DNA of 64,000 bases. It comes from Lenzites betulinus (Eukaryota > Basidiomycota > Agaricomycetes > Polyporales > Polyporaceae). The stretch covers positions 1-64,000 of the forward strand of contig JABYQU010000067.1 in NCBI GenBank assembly GCA_022264855.1, read 5' to 3'. The position numbers and the translations under genes were made by a program. The notes under the pieces are model-generated. The model was given only the letters and a program-made list of their open reading frames with translations, was not told the origin of the DNA and did not search any database. Of the stretch, positions 45,801-55,691 are shown piece after piece. Within the stretch, counting starts at the first letter, position 1, and every line of letters starts with the position of its first letter.

Positions 45801-46608
45801 AAGACTCCTGAAGATCACGCTTTCTCTCAGCACCGCATACCACCCACAGAGCGATGGACAAACGGAAAGAGCCAATCAGGAACTTGAAGTCTATCTCCGG
45901 ATCTTCTGCACAGGTCGACCAGACACCTGGTCAAGACATTTGATCGACGCAGAAGTAGCGCACAACCAACGAGCCCATGCAGCCAGAAACGCCTCCCCCT
46001 TCTACCTCATGATGGGATACAACCCGTCCTTGATCCCCATTGCCTACCCAAGGACCAATGTTCCCCTGGTACAAGACCGCCTAACTGACCTGCAAAAAGC
46101 ACGTGACGAAGCACTAGCGGCACATGAGTTAGCCCGGCAAATAATGAGGGACCGCATTATGGGAAAGTTCATCCCCTTCAAGAAAGGGCAGAAGGTCTGG
46201 CTCGAAGGCAAGAATTTGAAACTGTCATACGCCACCAGGAAGCTTGCGCCCAAACGAGAAGGACCATTTGAAATCCTCGAAGTCATCGGCACCCTCAATT
46301 ACCGTCTCAAGCTACCTGAAACATGGAAGATCCACCCCGTGTTCCACGCAAGTTTCCTCACCCCTTATAAGGAAAACGAAACACACGGCCCCAACTACAC
46401 GCGCCCTCCACCTGATCTGATCGACGATCAAGAAGAATACGAAGTTGAGGCCATCGTGGGACACAAGAAGCAACGAGGCGGAATCAGTTACCGAATCAAG
46501 TGGAAAGGATACTCCAGTGCCGAAAATACATGGGAACCGGAAGACATGCTGCTGCCTCATGCCCGAGAGCTCTTAGAGGGATATAAGCGGGCCAAGAAAT
46601 TGGCCTGA
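42850..46608 (+). CDS. pol: Pol polyprotein: protease, RT, RNase H, integrase, chromodomain
   Basis: 1252 aa from the first ATG; the -1 product would add about 20 residues in front. Protease active site LIDTGAQDSF (D28-T-G). Reverse transcriptase has LDLRSGY with D412 and YMDD at 475-478. RNase H begins near FFIESDASDF (D624). The integrase has the HHCC finger H837-H844-C874-C877 and the DDE triad D909, D970, E1006 (exact D-x35-E spacing). A C-terminal chromodomain (Y1197 to about 1246, with WKGY at 1218-1221) should guide integration to marked chromatin. No stop or frameshift interrupts it. The polyprotein is processed by its own protease. This insertion lies in a gene next to a ribosomal protein gene, not in a repeat block, which is noteworthy for a chromodomain element. 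Confidence 0.97.
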   Translation: MADTTKQSMRIPLAIITDRIVETQALIDTGAQDSFVDYRYVLEKKLPIQPLKVPIRALNADGTPNKQGTIKDCSVLEIEAGGHRHLVRMLVTSLGKEKIILGLPWLQRVNAEIDFTRGSLHIDPAKVNLQLSERLRQLWFPEQNHFTGRIMRKTTIEDIPEDNTRQQSEEGSIIAQQDTMKAPFAELPTPNDDHQEQCTDNLILAYLDKTIEHHGDYLKLGDKLTTENPSEEEDQRVRPRPRIGRIYRAPEGTSFIYSMNLWIRAKINPAMALAQQASENNQKILPEAYQEFASVFEKKAAERFPSSRPWDHAIELKPDFVPKDFKPYRLSPQEQQAADEFIDENLKKGYIRESKSPMASPLFFVGKKDGSLRPCQDYRYLNEGTIKNAYPLPLVAELVDKLQGAKIFSKLDLRSGYNNVRIKDGDQWKAAFKTHRGLFEPMVMFFGLCNSPGTFQAMMNALFKDMIDEGWLVIYMDDILIFSKDQKTHKERTRRVLQRLQENDLFLKLEKCTFDAPEVEYLGMIIRENQVAMDPIKLKGIQDWKEPTDVKGVRSFLGFGNFYRRFIDHFSDIAKPLNDLTRKNTKWEWTPACQQAFDTLKNRFTTAPVLLMPDTSKPFFIESDASDFASGAVLRQRDENGDLHPCAYLSKGFNEAERNYEIYDKELLGIIRSLQEWRHYLLGAPHPVQVLSDHKNLTYYRDAHRLNRRQARWLLFLSEFDIQLHHVPGKDMIQSDTLSRRHDLGHDKKNDNNDRVLLPEHLFVRMIDSELQTRFKEFVIKDQIFQAIHMALKTGTLPPIKSALSDWEERDGMVFFKNRCYVPADEQLRRDLIQRYHDTPAMGHPGRFKTLELLRRDYWWPGMHTMVSRYVEGCAECQQNKINTHPTTPPLNPISADGVTRPFQQISVDYITDLPTSDGFDSIMVMVDHGLTKGVILTPCNKTIDAIGTAALMYQTVYRRFGLPEKIISDRGPQFTSHVTKELGRLLKITLSLSTAYHPQSDGQTERANQELEVYLRIFCTGRPDTWSRHLIDAEVAHNQRAHAARNASPFYLMMGYNPSLIPIAYPRTNVPLVQDRLTDLQKARDEALAAHELARQIMRDRIMGKFIPFKKGQKVWLEGKNLKLSYATRKLAPKREGPFEILEVIGTLNYRLKLPETWKIHPVFHASFLTPYKENETHGPNYTRPPPDLIDDQEEYEVEAIVGHKKQRGGISYRIKWKGYSSAENTWEPEDMLLPHARELLEGYKRAKKLA

Positions 46609-46616
46609 ACCTCAAC

Positions 46617-47117
46617 ATGCTCGCACTCCTCGTACTCCTCTGTCTCTACATTCTCGCCCTCTTCGCCATCTCCCTCGCAGCCATCGCCTACATCCTGCGA
46701 GAGTTCTCTCAACAACTACTCGAGAGGACCCTCCTCTCCAGGGACTACCCCCCAAGAAGGACGACTTCAACGCATGGGGAACATAGTCGCCATCCTCATC
46801 ACCACCTTCACCGCTTTCCTCTTCGCTCTTGCCTTCCTCAGATACGTTTCTCAACTCTACTTCTCACTCCTCCAACACCTCCTCGACCACCGCGACCCAC
46901 TCTCTCCCACCACCGTCGAAGACACTGCGACCAGCCATGGGGATGGAACTCCCATTCTCGCGCAATACCTGGGTCCCGACTCGGCCTAACACACCCGTTG
47001 AAGACACCGCCAATTACGTGTTCGTTGATGAAAACATCGCACCCACTCAATCGTCGAACTCGTCGGAAGAAACTCTTCACGAATCCGAAGCGGTACAATT
47101 GTCGGACCCACGGATAG
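46617..47117 (+). CDS. Additional ORF A after pol, N-terminal membrane segment
   Basis: The ATG is eight bases after the pol stop, so translation could be coupled. The 166-aa ORF begins with a hydrophobic helix of about 27 residues (LALLVLLCLYILALFAISLA...) followed by ILREFSQQLLERTLLSRDYP and a basic His/Arg/Pro-rich tail. The tail overlaps ORF B and ORF C in other frames, so only the first about 60 codons may matter. Chromoviruses normally end at pol; an extra 3' ORF is unusual. The function is unknown. Confidence 0.35.
   Translation: MLALLVLLCLYILALFAISLAAIAYILREFSQQLLERTLLSRDYPPRRTTSTHGEHSRHPHHHLHRFPLRSCLPQIRFSTLLLTPPTPPRPPRPTLSHHRRRHCDQPWGWNSHSRAIPGSRLGLTHPLKTPPITCSLMKTSHPLNRRTRRKKLFTNPKRYNCRTHG
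46774..46989 (+). CDS. Additional ORF B after pol, small predicted membrane protein
   Basis: 71 aa, starting MGNIVAILITTFTAFLFALA and followed by LRYVSQLYFSLLQHLLDHRD and an acidic-polar end. The layout (membrane helix, amphipathic LLxxLL helix, RD-x-P) resembles the start of ORF A, hinting at an internal duplication. It overlaps the start of ORF C by 53 nt. I do not recognise a family. Confidence 0.35.
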   Translation: MGNIVAILITTFTAFLFALAFLRYVSQLYFSLLQHLLDHRDPLSPTTVEDTATSHGDGTPILAQYLGPDSA

Positions 47118-47908
47118 AAGCTTTCGCTGTAGCTTATGCACGAGCCGTCGACACTCAAGACGAGCTCGAAGACATAGTCGACGAAACCCTTTCAAGACGC
47201 AACTACAACTTGTGGGTAGTGGTCAGTCAGGAGTTCTTCCAAAGGCGCGTAATCCGTCACCTCGAAGCAGTACAACAAGCGTTGGAGAATGTCCCCGGGG
47301 AAGAAGCGGCACACGCGCTTTACCACCTCGACGAAGGGATGCAGCACCTCTCGGACGCACGGGAGAACATTGACCATGCCCTCTCGTGGCCCACCAATCG
47401 ACACCGCCTCCAACAGTACTTTGGACGAATCGTACCGGAACTCGGTGAACCAGAGCCAACCGAGCATCCGGGGGGTCCAGCATCGTCTCGACGAACACGC
47501 GCGCTATCCCCGGCCCCTGAAGCACGATATGTTCGACCTCGCCTCGAACAGATCCAGCCCCTACGACCTCGTCCTGACACCCCCAGACCCGTACCTTGGC
47601 AAGCACCACTGCCAATCCCTCCTCCACCGCAGCTATCAATCCCATTCTACGCCACTCCGGTACCTGTCGCTGCGGAAAACGCGACTACTAGCCGATACCC
47701 CATCCTCGACGCAATAGCCAATGAACAGTTCTGCCTCAACTGCGTCATCGTCGGCCACGGAACGCTATACTGTCCCCAGAGACAGTGTCGTTGGTGCAGG
47801 ATGTGGGGTGCAGGACATCTCGACGCGGACTGCCCTTGGTTTGGAACTGCGTCCCCTCGCTCTCCTCCGCGCTCACCGGAGACTCGACACTTCCGAGACA
47901 ACATCTGA
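46937..47908 (+). CDS. Additional ORF C after pol, with two zinc-knuckle-like motifs
   Basis: 323 aa from the first real ATG (MGMELPFSRNTWVPTRPNTP). An acidic helical middle (AFAVAYARAVDTQDELEDIV, EFFQRRVIRHLEAVQQALEN, YHLDEGMQHLSDARENIDHA) leads to a Pro/Arg-rich linker. Near the C-terminus are CLNCVIVGHGTLYC (C266, C269, H274, C279: an exact CX2CX4HX4C knuckle) and CRWCRMWGAGHLDADC (C284, C287, H294, C299). It therefore resembles a second, gag-like nucleic-acid-binding protein placed where env sits in retroviruses, but has no signal peptide or membrane anchor itself. The frame is intact and ends 39 bases before the 3' LTR. Confidence 0.7.
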   Translation: MGMELPFSRNTWVPTRPNTPVEDTANYVFVDENIAPTQSSNSSEETLHESEAVQLSDPRIEAFAVAYARAVDTQDELEDIVDETLSRRNYNLWVVVSQEFFQRRVIRHLEAVQQALENVPGEEAAHALYHLDEGMQHLSDARENIDHALSWPTNRHRLQQYFGRIVPELGEPEPTEHPGGPASSRRTRALSPAPEARYVRPRLEQIQPLRPRPDTPRPVPWQAPLPIPPPPQLSIPFYATPVPVAAENATTSRYPILDAIANEQFCLNCVIVGHGTLYCPQRQCRWCRMWGAGHLDADCPWFGTASPRSPPRSPETRHFRDNI

Positions 47909-47934
47909 AGAAGTCGAGGGCGACTTCCTACCAT

Positions 47935-47944
47935 AGAAAGGGGG
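47935..47944 (+). promoter_or_regulatory. Polypurine tract
   Basis: AGAAAGGGGG lies three bases before the 3' LTR (TTA intervening) and is the expected RNase H-resistant primer for plus-strand synthesis. Confidence 0.75.
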
Positions 47945-47947
47945 TTA

Positions 47948-48312
47948 TGTTACAACCATACGTGCTTCAGTGACGGTTGGTCACACGATTATGTCTGGGA
48001 TCGGTCACGGACTCTGCCTCGTGGTTACCATGTGTTTTGGATACGTGTTTCGGTGCCTCATGGCTACGGTGTGTTTCTGCTACGCGTTTCAGTACCTTAT
48101 GGCTACGGTGTGGTTACCTGCAGGCTGCGCCTCATGGTTACAGAGTGTCTCACATGTATATATACGAGTAGGAGAGCTGAGGAGAACCTCAGCTCGACCT
48201 GGTTATCTATCGCCCTTCGAACCTCCCCTCTGAACCTCGATCCCTCTGTGTGAAGCGAATAAGTCCCTGTGCTGAAAGCCTAACAAGCGAACCACTGGGC
48301 GTCGTCCTAACA
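47948..48312 (+). repeat. 3' LTR (365 bp)
   Basis: Same length and, as far as I can see by eye, the same sequence as the 5' LTR at 40973-41337. The short ORFs inside both LTRs translate identically in three frames. Confidence 0.97.
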
Positions 48313-48317
48313 GCCAG
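48313..48317. repeat. Target-site duplication GCCAG, right copy
   Basis: Matches 40968-40972 exactly and restores the host reading frame when one copy is removed. Confidence 0.95.
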
Positions 48318-48837
48318 AAGTGTTCAAACAAAACATTCAGATCATTCAGAATCTCGTGTCCCGGATACAAGTCCTCACCCGAGGCGCCATAGCTGGAATG
48401 TACGCGAACCCGGTCTTCTTCAAGTCAGCAGCCAGCTGAAGTCCCTTGGTACAGCGAACAAGCATACCACCAGGACGTGAATCCGGTGCAAACCGCAAGT
48501 ACGCGTCGTCGTTCAACTGCGTTCGTTTAATGCACAGCTAATCTCGAGCCCCTCAGCGCTCATCGAGACCCTCAAGCGGAGCCTGCTCGAGCTCGTCGAG
48601 GCCCTCCGCACGTCCGGCGTCGGCGCGCTCCCGCTCGAGCCGCCGCCCGTCCCGGACACGCGCACGGAGGAGCAGCTGCTCGCGGAGGCCTCGCGCACGG
48701 TGCAGGCGCTGTACGAGCGCCAGCGGCGCATCCAGGAGGGCGCGGGCGTCGTCGCGAACCTGCTCGGCGCGGCGGAGCTGCAGCAACAGCAGGCGGGCAG
48801 CAGTCAGGGGTCCCAGGGGGCGGGCGCGCGGCGGTAG
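48313..48837 (+). pseudogene. Host gene of unknown function, 3' part, after the retrotransposon
   Basis: The host frame resumes as EVFKQNIQIIQNLVSRIQ. A frame-consistent model continues with exons 48429-48485 (QPAEVPWYSEQAYHQDVNP) and 48538-48837, ending at TAG, with introns of 58 and 52 nt. The last exon encodes a strongly helical segment (LIETLKRSLLELVEALRTSG, then EEQLLAEASRTVQALYERQR and EGAGVVANLLGA) and a Gln/Gly tail. The helices suggest a subunit of a larger complex, but I cannot name it. The intron 48371-48428 has a weak GTCCTC donor, so details are tentative. Confidence 0.55.
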
Positions 48838-51800
48838 TAGAGGCTACTGGGCGGCGGAGATGGAGAGGGAGCGCGGTGGTGTAATACTCATGTCAGTCCA
48901 GCGAGGTGGCCGTTTCGACTCCGCGTCTGTCCCGCTCGCACTGATGCTGACTTGTTGTCGTTGCAGAGATCGTACGTTGTTCGTCGTCGTCGTCGTTGTA
49001 ATATGACACGTGGTATCTTAAGGTCTTACCCTGCGTGGGCTCTTCTTCCCAGTAGCAATTTTACGACGACGCCGGGACGACTTCATCACAAGATTTTCGG
49101 CAATTGAATATGCCAAGCGGGCGGGCGCCAGCGGCCAGCGTACGGTATCATTATGGAAGGACGGCCTAGGTTTGAACACCGACACAAACGAGAATAGTAT
49201 AACGGCGCTACGGACAAGGGAAGCACGTCCATGCATGCGGGTACAACATTGGCGTAAACAGCCATTCGGCTGCCCTTTGTGTACGTGCTATACATACCGC
49301 CGCGCCAACCGTTTGGCGCATCTCATAGTACGTTGCGCGGGTGCTTACAGGTGAGCAGATGCAGGGTGTGGGCATGACAGCGTGTGGCAAGGCCGGTCTT
49401 CATTTGTATCGGAGCGCACTTGGTCGGTCATGGCTGACTGTTGACGTTGAGATTCGTGTAGGTGGATGAGTGGCCAGCAGATGCGACACCTTCGGGTCGT
49501 GTGCTCGTGTGTCACCTGCAGCCTCTTCATCAGTACTCCCACTCGACTGCACACACGACAGCCCGCCCGAGCTGCGCGGATGATGAACACCCCGTCCTGA
49601 GCTTCCGGTCATTACCACTCCTTCGCACCCTTCGCCCGGTGAAGATTGACAACGGCGACATGCTGCACCCAGATGGCCCGGTCCTAGAAGCCTTCCAACC
49701 AAGGTCCGATCGCCCCCGTCGCCGGCCCTGCGAGCGCGGTGACGACACCGCCCGAGCTGCGTGTCGGAGCTCGCGCAAGCGATCGCATTCAGTGCGCGCG
49801 AACTATCAACGTCGTCGTCGCGCGCACGCCAGTTGCGACCGACCGCACTGAATGCAGATGGGCCCACGCCGGCACCCGCGCATCAGGCCGCAGTTTTACT
49901 CAATTTTGACGAGCGTGCGGAGTTGCGCGCGGCGTTGCGGAGTGCGTGCGTGCGGGACCCTGCCTCTGCGCTGAAGCCCGAGACTGGGTCCGGATGGTCG
50001 GGGAACATGTCAGCGGACGGTGGGCGTGTGTACGTGTGCATGACAACACACCCAGAGGTTGTGATAAGCCGCGGTGGTAGCGTGTTTGCCTCTTCGAAGT
50101 GCGGGCCCTGGAATGGCTGCGGTCGCGCTAGAAGACCGTCCCTGCGCTGTCCCTGTGCACAATGTAGTATCTTTGCAAAACGGGGCCTGCCGGATGCTCG
50201 CGTGCGCGTATTTATAGCGATGATCTGTAGCAGCTGCGCAGAAAATAGAACCCGGCGTCGATGGTATGTTTGTCGCCCGCCAGGACCCCGGTCTCCACAG
50301 GCGGAATATCATCTGACAAAAGCGCGACAGCAAGGAGATGAGCGGAGGACGGAAGAGGCACTTTTGTACTGGAGTTAGGGAAGCTCCATGTCCACTAAGC
50401 AGGCCCGTTCTTGGAGAGTCGGCCGCCGCTAATACAGTGTTCAGTCTTCTAGCATGAGAACGCCTGGCACTCTGTACATACTGAGCACGGCCTGAGCTTC
50501 CCTAAGAGAGACGCATCTCGGTACCGAAGGCATGATGCATGTACGGGATTCTGCGCTAGATGATTTTGACCAGAGTAAGAACAGAATGGCAACGAGCACG
50601 ACCCGTGGACAGGCGTTCCTGCCGTCAGCGGACAGCAGTCAACCGCGCCGGACTTGCGTCCCGTCCACCACTGTTCGGGCCGAGCGTGCGAATGATGTCT
50701 GTGGGAGCATGGGAGGGACTTCGTCAGTGGCATTCACCACCATTCAGCTCGTCCGCTGCGGTAGAACTATCAATCAATCAAGCTAGGGCGTTCGTAAATT
50801 GCGATAGAGAGGCGCACCGGTGAGGTCATGAACCTGACAAACTCACCGCCGCTGCTACATAAGTACAAGGCAAAACCACGCTTTCATCCGACAGAGTCGG
50901 GCTCGGAATACTCACTCCAGCGCGGCTACCGCGGACGCCCACCTTCGACCCACCCTGAGCTGCATTCAAAGGACTTGAATGTCCATCAGAGGGCCCGGAG
51001 AGCTCGGGAGATCCAAAGCTGGCATTGCCGGTCGCGCGGCCCGTTTTAGATCTATACGCACCGACTTCCGAATGGGAGTGCGCGACGAGATACTGTACTA
51101 TCTCCGGGCCTAGCGATCTTGTCCCGAGGCGTCAGCCTGCGAAGCGTGGGCGGCGGAGGACAGGGCGCGGCGCGGCAAGGAAGACGTGCCTTGTCACGCG
51201 CGGTCGTTTGTGCCACATCGGTCTGGATGTGCATCATCTGCAGCGTCGCTGCTGGGATAGGAAACGAACGCACGTAGTGCGAGAAAAAAGCCCGGGGACC
51301 TGAAAGATAAACGTCACGCTGTACGCCAGCACCTGGGAATGAGATATCTCGAGGTCCACGGACTTTACGTGGGTGTTGAGAGAGTGGCACTACGTTCCAT
51401 GGCGTACTACGATCGATTGGTTGTGCACCATCGCAGCGTGTTGTGGTGCCGCACGTCAAGGGCCTGGATGGTACGAGTTGCGCATGGTATCACTGACGGA
51501 CGCTCTCTCGTGGTGCCCAGCGTGAGATATCAAACGCAGAACGGAGCTGACGCCGTGCAGTCGGTTTTGTGCCGCCAGCGCGTTCCAGGGTGAACTGTAC
51601 GTTTGTGCGACACCACAGGCACACGAATCCAAACGGCGAGCACCGTACCACGTCGCCCCCACACAGAGCCGGCCGGCGATCTGCGCCTAAAGTCCCCTCG
51701 TCAAACAAGCTCATATGAGGCCGCATGTGTCGTACGTACGCTGCTGTTGGTCCACAGAACCAGTGACCACTCGAGCGGCCCAAATACCCATCGGACGCGA

Positions 51801-54800
51801 TCTGCACGCACGCCGACGGCTGCACCTGATCGTTCCCAGCGCTGCGAACCGACGGCGGCTTCCTGCGCATGCAGCATGCTGCAACCTCGCCGCGCGCGGG
51901 GCCCGTCGGGCACCCGTGCGCCCTTCACGGCTTCAGGCTTCAGGCTTCACCACCGAGCTCCGGGCGCGGCATCCAGCGCGCGTCGAGCGAGAACGGCTGG
52001 CGAGCGCGATCGATAACGGTGCGCGACGCTTTCGCGCCTGCTGCGGATGGAGAAGCAGCGTGCAGGCTGCCTTCCCGCGAAGCACCTCTGGGGAGGGCGC
52101 GGGGCGCACGGCCCTCTCGGGCATTCGCACGTTGCGGGTCTTCGCGAAGGTCGCCAGGCGGGGATGACGCTCGTCACAGGGCCTCGGGTGGGCTGCTGGG
52201 ACGCGTGAAGAGCTCATGGCGGAGATGGTGGCGAAGAGGTGTGACGGGCGGCCGGGCGGGGCTACTGCTGCTGGTGCTCGCGGCATATGAAGACAGGCGG
52301 CACGCTGCACCGGACGGCGTGAGGGCACGGTGTGGTCGTCGCTCGAAAAGGAGTGCGCCTCCAGATCGCCGCCGAGATGGTCCGTGTCAGCTGAAGCCGA
52401 CATGGGACTCCCCCCGTCGGCGGATGTAAGGGCGAGGGGTGCCAAGGGTCGCCGAGTCCGTACAACCCTCACTGGGCCTTCGCGATGCGATGCCAGAGCC
52501 AAAGCGATCGGACCGAGGTGCTGTGGCAGGTGCGTGGGTGGGAGCATGGCGGAATCAGGACGGGATTGAGGCTGCTTCTCACCTTCGCCCGAGCAGCAGC
52601 CCCTGGCAGGCTTGTACGTGCGGAGTAGCGCAGGCTTGGATCTTGGGTTTGGCTCTCGTCGCGGCTAGGTGTGCATCGCGTTCCATGGTTTGGTTCTCTA
52701 TACGAGACGAAGGCGAGAAGCGAGTCCTGGGTACTGTGCGTATCTGCGGCGGCGATATGACGCTGTAGACGAAGGAAGGATACACTCAGCACCCCCGGCG
52801 TACTGCAAAATAGAGTAAAAAATGCACAACTCACCATGATCCCCGAGCTTTAACGCGTGGATAGAATCGAGCCTTGACTTGGACGCTCTTGGACGTTGGC
52901 GCACACAGCAGCCCAGCCACAGCACTCACCGTACGCCGGACTCACATCCCTTTCCACGCTCCCGCGCCGCTTCTCCCGCCAGCCACATCGGGAACGCCGT
53001 GCATCACCATCCAGAATCCCGAGGCCGCGTCCCGCCCCGCGGGCCAATCGCGCGCGCGTCCTTGCTCGTATTCGCCGAAGATACCGCGCGCTCGCTCGCC
53101 CGGTGTGATGCACGGCCTTTTCCAGGCAACCGCCAGGTCTGTTTGTCGCCACGGTGCGCCGGGGGCCTCGATATGGGCCCGTGCCACTCCCGGGTGCCTT
53201 CGCGTGCTTGACGTGTGTGCGCCAGGGTCGGGCAGGCGGGTGAAGCGGTGGGGGTGCTGTGTCGGATCGGCCCCACGGTGTCTGGCAGCCGGCAGAGGAG
53301 GAGTGGGGAACGTGTTTACGCACCGGCGGCCTATTTTGGGTCCTTCGGGTGTCCAGAAGGTGGTTAGCGATGTACGGGCCAATGAGAGCGCGCTCGCCTA
53401 CGGACCCGCGAAAGAGGCTTGCGAAGCAGAGCGCACGGCGGCCGCGTCCATAGCACTCTGCTCGCTTCGAGGTTCGAGACGGCGCTGGAGAACGTGCGCG
53501 AAGGAGTACGAAGTCATGCGGGACGTCACTGCGCCGCCACCACCTCTGTACGCTGGGAGACGGCCGCCGCGACAGAATCAGCCAAAATGTCACAGGATAG
53601 GACTGCACCCGCGTCGAGCTGTAGTCGCAAAGAGGTAATTCCTAGTACAAGTCCGCTGAGCGAGATACGTTTGACGTCGGCACTGCGCCGAGGTGTGTCG
53701 GGGGCTCAGTCTCCGTACGTACGCCTGTCCAGGATCGCGTTGGGGTGGTGATGGCCCAGGAAGCTTCCGAAGAGGCTGGATTGGCGAACGAATATGCCAG
53801 GAGTGAGTACGACGCGCCCCGCACCTGTCACCGTACCTGACGATAGATACGTACGTCGCTAGCTACAAATGCACGCGTCAGCACGCGCACGGTCCCCGAA
53901 CGATCCGAGGCTCACCTCGAAGATCTCAGGTGCGCCCTCGCCTAGAGTGGTGCTCGAGCCGAGGCCACATCAGAACAAGCCCGCAGAATAGAAACAATAC
54001 TGACGCCGTAAGCCAGAGGACGGAGATGAGCTCAGGTGTGACAGTCGCGAGACTGATCGCGCCCCTCGTACCCACACTCGAGAGCCCATGATATTGGTGG
54101 TCGGTGCCGCAGTCTTGCACCGCGAGCCTCTCCGAGCAACCCGATGCACGCAAACCTCAGGAACTGCCATTGGACCTCGACCTATCGCACGTGAGGCCAA
54201 CTCGCACATAAGTGACGGCATGACTGCCTCATTGGAAGAGGACGCAAATGCGGCCGAGTCTGGACAACCAGTTACCAGATGGCCTATACATTCGCCGCGG
54301 GCGCGCAGATAGACAGACACCTATCGGATCGACCGCTCGTCAGCCATACTGAACTGCGGCACAGACGAAGGATCATGGCGGCAAACATACCTCATTCATC
54401 GCCTAGCAGCGGCACATATGCCGCCGGTCTCCTCCCGCTCCTGCCCCCGCTCCAGCCTCCAGCCGTCCGCAACGCCCCGGACGCCCACAGCCGCCGATAA
54501 GGGCGACCCAGGAAGATGCCGCGCGCGCGCGGCCACACACGCGCGTGCGACGAACGCGACCACATCGCCCGCCCCGGCGCCTGCGCCCACATTCCGAGTA
54601 CCCAGCGCAGCCGGGCGCTCCGGTACGTACACCCGTGACTGGCGCGCGAGTTGCGATAGCTAGCCATCGCCGCTGCCCCATCCAGGCAACCATTCTCGTC
54701 GGCAGAATGCGCAACGCGTCCGCGCGCGCGAGTACGTACCTCCAAACGCGGCGATATGCGGGGAGGGTCGCGTTCGCGCCTCGCCCGTGCTCTCCCTGCG

Positions 54801-55691
54801 CCGCGCACGTACACCGGCTTCCCATGCCACGCGAGCTCGAGAGCGCTATGTCCGACGGCCAGTTGTGCATCCGTCGTCTGATTCCGGGCCTGCTTGCTGT
54901 AAGGGTGGTGTACGTGAGTGACCGCCGGCGTCCGCGGGACCAGGTGCGCCGCACTGGGACGCGCAGACGCGCGCGCGCTCGCGTAGAAACCCGGGGGAGA
55001 AAATCGGAGGAAGCAGCACGCGTCGTGAGTTGAAGCCGGGCGACGCGAACCACACCTGTCTGCTGACGCGGCACGCCGACGAGATGCTCCGATGCAGTGC
55101 ACGTCTATTCCGCCCGCCGAGGAGGGTGAGCGCGACACTCTCCAACCTACTGATACAAATTGTATTGCGGCGCGCGTGGCCCGGGGTCCCCGTCTGCCTA
55201 ATGCTAACGCAACACATGGCCGTGTTCTGCCCCAGTGTTCTCCTGGCCCTGGGGAATCCGTCGGCGACAGCGCCCAGGGCGCGAGGTACCTGGCGGGAGA
55301 TCTGGGCGCAGATTGTCGCCGAGCATGCCCGTGTGTACGCTGCACACATTGTGGGGCTGGGGATCTGCGATGGGAAGCCGGGTTTGCGCCGTGTGCGATC
55401 CCGGTGCGGGTTCTGGCTGGTTGGCGTTTCCGGGAGTTTCGGCTGGCAGCGGGACGTAGACTGCATAGTTGTGGCCGGAGCTGTGTCTGAGGAAGAAATA
55501 GCGAAGGTGTAAGGATATAGTGGTCTAATGGTCAGACTGGGACTCACGAAGTGCACGTACGCGGCGCTGCGCGCGAGACTAGAACATCCGCCAAGCCGCT
55601 CTATCCTCTAAGGGGATATGTCAGTCTTTGTCTAGTACCAGCACAAAATGCCCACACAGCAAGCCAAGTCGCCAATGCACCGACAAAGCAC
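48838..55691. other. Long gene-free GC-rich region
   Basis: Nearly 7 kb without a gene I can support. Many ORFs of 60-320 codons overlap on both strands (largest 54392-55345 minus), all rich in Arg, Ala, Pro, Ser and Cys and without domains, as expected of GC-rich noncoding sequence. CGTCGTCGTCGTCGTTG near 48987-49000 is a short triplet repeat. A tRNA-like 5' half near 55513-55545 is discussed under rejected items. Lineage-specific or fast-evolving genes cannot be excluded. Confidence 0.4.

Larger units (their letters stand above)
40973..48312 (+). mobile_element. Complete Ty3/gypsy chromovirus, Tf1/sushi-like self-priming type
   Basis: The 7340-bp element is bounded by 365-bp LTRs that begin TGTTAC and end CTAACA. 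I saw no difference between them by eye. The internal region encodes gag with one CCHC knuckle, and pol in the order protease, reverse transcriptase, RNase H, integrase, chromodomain, which is the chromoviral order. Extra ORFs follow pol. A -1 slippery site joins gag to pol, and the primer-binding site matches the LTR itself. Identical LTRs, intact frames and an intact GCCAG duplication indicate a very recent insertion of a possibly still active element. Confidence 0.95.

Noticed and set aside
54392..55345. 317-codon minus-strand ORF
   Set aside because: Composition-driven open frame; neighbouring frames are equally open and none looks like protein.
55513..55610. tRNA-like sequence (GGATATAGTGGTCTAATGGTCAGAC... 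to CTCTATCC)
   Set aside because: The 5' half resembles an acceptor/D arm and the ends could pair, but there is no T arm with GGTTC, and the anticodon stem does not close. At most a decayed tRNA.
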